Shown here piece after piece: positions 59,306 through 64,000 of a stretch of DNA of 64,000 nt. Each line of letters starts with the position of its first letter. Position 1 is the first letter of the stretch. Source of the stretch: Sphagnum compactum (Eukaryota > Bryophyta > Sphagnopsida > Sphagnales); assembly GCA_965153455.1 (NCBI GenBank), contig OZ234502.1, positions 3,265,267 through 3,329,266 on the forward strand, in the 5' to 3' direction. Under the pieces are notes generated by a model that did not search any database, had not been told where the DNA came from, and was given only the letters and a program-made list of their open reading frames with translations. A program made the translations under genes and the position numbers.

Positions 59306-62214
59306 ATGGCAATGAGCGTTGGAGCCATGCAAGCTGTGTCTGCAACAGCTCAGGTATGTATGCTTCCAACTACAGCAGCAGAGTTTGTACAAGACCCATG
59401 TGATGATTCTCCAAACAGAACAATTGGGTGGGAAATTGTATCTCACCAGAGAGACAGAGACAGAGACAGTTGATGAGAGTTGATGGAGGGTTGGTTTTCT
59501 ATGTGGGTGTTGTTGGACTGAGGGGACAGATGAGCAACAGCTTAAATGGGGCTCAAGGAGTGATCAGCAGCAGCAGGGGCGTACTGAACTCGACATTTCT
59601 TCGGGCCAACAAAAAGGCATCATCATCCTTGGGGAGTTCCTTGTTGGGTCTTGCAAATGTGCAACATGCAAGTCGTATTGTTTGTGAAGCCAAAAAAGCT
59701 GGGGATGGGGACAAGAAAGAGGACAGATGGAAAGGACTGGGTTATGACATCTCTGATGACCAGCAAGACATACAGAGAGGCAAGGGCATGGTGGATGCTT
59801 TGTTCCAAGGAGCTACTGGCGTGGGTACCCAGACTCCAATCATGAGTTCTTATGACTACATCAGCACTGCTCAACGCTCGTGAGCATCACCATAGCCCTC
59901 CCTCGTTTTTGTCTTTTCCTCATCACCCTTTTCTACAACCTTGATACCCATGCAGCAGCTCATGCATGTGGTTGATGGCTGGTAGGAATTTTATGGCTTA
60001 TAATAAGCTTCGTGGACTTGATGATCCAAGTTTTTGCAACAGTTTTACAGCATTCTTGGTGGAGGGCCAAATTGGATCACCTGCACAAGAAAATCCATGA
60101 ATGAATGAAGCAAAGCAAATTCTTCTTCTTTATTGCTGTCTGAGGTTTCCAAACTTCTTTTCCCCTCAGGATCCTTGCTGTCTGTCTCCTTGATTCTGTG
60201 CAGCTTTAACTTTGACAACATGATCGATGGGCTCTACATTGCCCCTGCCTTCATGGACAAGCTTGTGGTTCACATTGCTAAGAATTTCATGGATCTACCA
60301 AACATCAAGGTAAATTTTGCATCATCTTCTTTTCTCTTTTTTCCCTCCTCCATGAGTGTTGCAGTTGGTGTGTGTCTGTTTGCTCCCAAAATAGGTACAT
60401 TCTTTCTTCAAATATGACTAAATCAGTCATGACTGTAAGAGAACCTGTGCCTGCATGCTGGCACAGGCTTTTGAGAGAATGAAAATCAAAATAAGAGAAC
60501 CCAATGGATTGATGATGCCAAGCTCATAAGATTGGCTTTGTTGACAGGTTCCGCTGATTCTGGGCATCTGGGGAGGCAAGGGACAAGGAAAATCTTTCCA
60601 GTGTGAGCTTGTAATGGCCAAGCTCGGAATCAAGTAAGTTTGGTCATTCTACTACTGTTGTAGTCTGACCTTCCTATCATAAATTTCTTTTCAGAGCGGT
60701 TTCATTATGAAATTTTCAATTGCTCTTGCATTCCATTCTTGTATAGAATGGGACTCGTGTTCTGGCATAAGCATTCCTCTGTGTGTGATGAAGGAGTAAG
60801 TGGTTTCCACAACTCCCATGTTCATGTAGTGTGTGCATGCATTATAAGTGCTTTTTCTAGAGATAGACAATCAGTAGTGTATTGACTGTTATGATGATCA
60901 AGTGTGCATTACAGCTTCATCAAAAAAATGTTTTGTGTGTATGCAGCCCTATCATGATGAGTGCAGGAGAGTTGGAGAGTGGAAATGCCGGAGAGCCAGC
61001 CAAGCTCATCAGACAAAGGTACCGTGAAGCATCTGACGTGATCAAGAAGGGGAAGATGTGTGCACTCTTCATCAATGATCTGGATGCAGGTGCAGGGCGC
61101 ATGGGTGGTACCACCCAATACACGGTGAACAACCAGATGGTCAATGCCACACTCATGAACATTGCAGATAATCCCACCAATGTTCAACTCCCAGGGATCT
61201 ACAACAAAGACACGATCCCTCGTGTCCCAATCGTTGTCACTGGAAATGATTTCTCCACTCTCTATGCCCCTCTTATCCGTGATGGACGTATGGAGAAATT
61301 CTATTGGGCCCCCACTCGTGAAGACCGGATTGGTGTGTGCAAGGGCATTTTCAGAGCTGATAATGTGAGTGATGAAGACGTTACCAAATTAGTTGACCAA
61401 TTCCCCGGTCAATCTATTGGTGAGTTCCCACACTTTGTGAGCATTTCTCATAAGCACATGACCGCACTCATTGTTGTCATATCTTTTTTTACCTTTCAAA
61501 AATGTGAACTTTTTTCCTTTGTCGTGGAGATGATTTGTCTGCAAATCTCACAAGAAGAAATGGTAAATATGAGAAACTTCTTTCACAGATTTCTTTGGAG
61601 CATTGAGGGCCCGTGTGTACGATGACGAGGTGAGAAAATGGGTATCAACCACTGGAGTTGAGAACTTGGGCAAGAGGCTAGTGAACTCCAGGGATGGCCC
61701 CGTGACATTCGACAAACCTAGAATGACACTTGAGAAACTGATGCAGTACGGTTTCATGTTAGTCCAAGAGCAAGAGAATGTTAAGCGTGTGCAACTTGCC
61801 GACAAGTACTTGAGTTCTGCAGCTTTGGGTGATGCCAATGAGGATGCCATCAAGCAAGGCACATACTTGGGTAAGTATCATTTCCCCCTTCAAATTGTTA
61901 TCAAACATTGTGCACCCTATTTCTTTATGGGAAGTACATCTAATTACCTTGGAGTGATATTTTCTGCTTGTTTGTTAATCTTAGGAACTAGCATAGAAAG
62001 CACAGTAAAGAGAATGGAGAAAGAAAAATCATAGGACAGAGAAGGGAACAAAAGCTCAGTTTGTAATTAACTTTCTTGTGTGCGTGGATCAGGCAAAGCT
62101 GCTCAACAAGTCAACCTTCCTGTGCCTGAAGGCTGCACAGATAAGAATGCAGAGAACTATGACCCTACCGCTCGCAGTGATGATGGCACTTGCGTCTATG
62201 ATTTCAAGTTTTGA
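59306..62214 (+). CDS. RCA: Rubisco activase, long redox-sensitive (alpha-type) form
   Basis: A chloroplast stroma AAA+ ATPase that frees inhibitory sugar phosphates from Rubisco. Seven exons: 59306-59353, 59530-59879, 60204-60309, 60548-60633, 60947-61419, 61589-61870 and 62093-62214. All junctions are GT-AG and frames join to 488 residues. A Ser/Ala-rich transit peptide of roughly 65 residues precedes [17 protein letters not shown]. Walker A is GGKGQGKS (177-184) and Walker B is ALFINDLD (236-243). The C-terminal extension is complete, with C463 in VPEGCTD and C482 in DGTCVYDF. They are 19 apart, as in the thioredoxin-regulated long form of Arabidopsis, where disulphide formation lowers activity in the dark. 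It ends in two extra residues (KF). The start of exon 2 is the least certain junction; CAG|ATGAGC keeps frame. The last intron (61871-62092) could be retained to give a short form, since reading through it adds other residues before a stop. Confidence 0.96.
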
Positions 62215-63108
62215 TCAGACCAGTGCTTCTTCAACAAAGACAATTACATTGACATTAACTGCTGTTTCATTACTGGTTTTGTAAAGTATCTGGGGATCAT
62301 ATGTAGCTTTTGTATGGCTTTGATTTCAGAGAGTGAAATCTTGTTGTTCAACAGAATTTGTGATTTCAAATCCTATGTGTGTTTTTTTTCTGTTCATCAA
62401 TGGGCTTTCAAGCTAGGCGCATTGCTACTTACGAAGTAAGTAGGTTTAAGTGATAGATGGCCTTGTGCTTGGAAAGCTCTTGCTGCTATGAAAGCAATCT
62501 ATATAAAGGATTGGGCAAATGTGCTTTGTGCAGAAACTATTGAAGGTATTGTTGATGGAAGTAGATCACAGGACAAGCTCTTCAATTGTGAATTTCACAA
62601 TGTTTGGGCCTCACTAGGACTCAATCACATGTTGTGTACTATTGATTGGCTGATGGGGATAGGTGGAGTTGCTCCCTATGCAGAAATTTAAATCATGGAG
62701 ACCTTTGAAAGCAAAAGGAGGAGATGGGGTGACTTAACTGGAAATTTTCAAAATTAGGAAGGTTGATGTTGTTGCAGCTCCTTGGAGCTGAGATGCTCAA
62801 GCAGCAAAGCAGATCTGATGACCTTCCAATTATCTGCAAGTAATGCAATCTTGACATCAGGTAGCCCAGAGTACAAGGATGGAGCATGAACATCAAACTG
62901 CAAACCTCAGCATGGGCAAGCTCCCAGGTTATCCAGGCTGTTTCAAATTGGTACCATAGATGACTTCTATGATCCCTTTTTCAGAGTAATATGGCGTCAA
63001 GATAAGATATAATAATTGGCTCAGGTGACCATGGCCTATCAAACTTTGTTTGGCCATCACATCTCATTTGGCAGCTGACAGACCTCCCTGCTGTCTGATG
63101 CACTTCGT
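62215..63108. other. Convergent 3' regions between Rubisco activase and the minus-strand gene
   Basis: Presumed 3' untranslated sequence of both genes, which face each other with stops about 895 bases apart. An open frame at 62488-62691 (plus) has no family resemblance. Confidence 0.45.
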
Positions 63109-63774
63109 TTACTGCATTTGTCCTTGCTGCATTAAAAACAAAGCATCAGTGATATGCAATGATGTGCAAATAGACGGACAATAAAACATGCCTCACCCTC
63201 TCCAAGCAAAAGACTTGAAAGCTCAACAACACTACTAGATCTTGTTACCTGTGGGGGCTGGTACATCATTTGTGGGGTCTGTACAACTGCTGGTTGCGCA
63301 ACCATCATCTCCTGCCAATTAGGAAAAGTACCTTCAGTGAAACAAAAACCTAATTGATAACAGCACTTGGCACCGCAGCCCATCTTCCACAACTCCACCC
63401 CTCACTGATATACACCAGCCAAACTGGCATCGTTCTCAAGCAGCTCAAGATGATGTCATGGAGAGCAATGCCACATACAAGAAACAAATTCACAACAGAT
63501 TTTTGGTGTTCATGTCAAGTCACATATTCTGATTCATATAAATGAGCTTGTTTCAAACATCTGCTAACCATGACAAATACTAAGTGGCATCAAGAGAAAA
63601 GAAGGCTCCAAAATGTCAATGAAAGGTAAAAAATGTTCACTGAATTCTTGCCTAAAATGAGGCACTTACAGGCGCCGCCATTGGATGGTGCATAGGCTGA
63701 GCTGGATAATACATGTTTCCATATGGCACTGCTTCACCTGAAACTCCAGACCAAGGTAGTGCCAAATCTTCATC
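63109..63774 (-). CDS. 3' exons of a gene running off the right edge; NF-YC-like C-terminus
   Basis: Three small exons on the minus strand join in frame with GT-AG introns: 63774-63670 (35 codons), 63311-63249 (21 codons) and 63126-63109 (five codons plus TAA). The 61-residue tail starts DEDLALPWSGVSGEAVPYGN, continues with MYYPAQPM and MMVAQP, and ends YQPPQQGQMQ. Its acidic start, then a Pro/Met/Gln/Tyr-rich tail, resembles the region after the histone fold in plant NF-YC subunits (CCAAT-box transcription factor). The histone fold itself would lie beyond 64000, so identity is an inference from tail composition and exon shape. Other Pro/Gln-rich regulators remain possible. The gene is convergent with Rubisco activase. 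That three tiny exons all keep frame strongly supports a real gene. Confidence 0.6.
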
Positions 63775-63876
63775 CTGAAAGCCAACATACAATTTTATGC
63801 AATGCAACAATCCCCAGGTACTCTAACCATCATAATGAGTTCTGGTCATGGAGGACTACTTGGATATTGTACTAGA

Positions 63877-64000
63877 AAAAATACCAAAAGCTGTGTAAAC
63901 TCTAACCTTGAGTTTATCCCACAGAAACTATGTCTACAAGGAAAATGCCACATGGAAATAGTACTAGAAAAAATACCAATAGCTTTGTAAACTCTAACCT
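63877..64000. repeat. About 81-bp tandem duplication in the presumed intron at the right edge
   Basis: gtactagaaaaaatacca occurs at about 63878 and again at about 63959, each followed by agct-tgtaaactctaacct. The second copy is cut by the window end. Confidence 0.8.

Noticed and set aside
62488-62691. 67-residue open frame after Rubisco activase
   Set aside because: No homology recognised; it lies between convergent genes and is likely chance.

Overview
This is a nuclear segment of a land plant. Genes have canonical GT-AG introns, with one GC-AG exception. One gene encodes chloroplast Rubisco activase with a transit-type N-terminus, there are plant-type NRT2 and ATL genes, and short TTTAGGG telomere-type runs occur between genes. 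Intron-containing genes sit as small, fairly GC-rich islands in long AT-rich DNA full of microsatellites and decayed transposons. I lean towards a spore-bearing plant (bryophyte, lycophyte or fern), but the sequence does not prove this.

Layout: 1-3.6 kb carries an NRT2 high-affinity nitrate transporter (+, three exons, first intron GC-AG). 3.6-19 kb is intergenic with several tandem duplications, a 23-base G run and a small telomeric tract. A small Cys-rich conserved gene lies at 19.3 kb (+). 19.6-32 kb is intergenic and holds a possible SINE, a decayed hAT transposase (27.9-28.5 kb) and a MITE-like inverted-repeat element (29.2-29.6 kb). An intronless flavin-dependent monooxygenase lies at 32.4-33.9 kb (+). 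A previously hidden RUVBL2 (RuvB-like 2/TIP48) pseudogene with a retained intron lies at 35.6-36.5 kb (-), just upstream of a three-exon mitoferrin-type carrier (36.9-39.5 kb, +).

39.5-53.9 kb is gene-poor. It contains a perfect 40-bp palindrome with a one-base spacer (44.6 kb) and a broken Ty1/copia element (45.3-48.3 kb, -). An ATL-type RING-H2 ubiquitin ligase lies at 53.9-55.0 kb (+). After a minisatellite-rich stretch comes a seven-exon Rubisco activase of the long, redox-sensitive type (59.3-62.2 kb, +). It is convergent with the 3' exons of a minus-strand gene whose tail resembles NF-YC and which runs off the right edge.

The genes do not form an operon or an obvious cluster. They are ordinary, separate plant genes for nitrate uptake, iron import, photosynthesis, ubiquitin ligation and transcription. 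I found no convincing novel multi-gene system. The most unusual items are the perfect palindrome, the unprocessed RUVBL2 pseudogene, the GC-AG intron and the paired poly-C hairpins near 6.7-6.9 kb.
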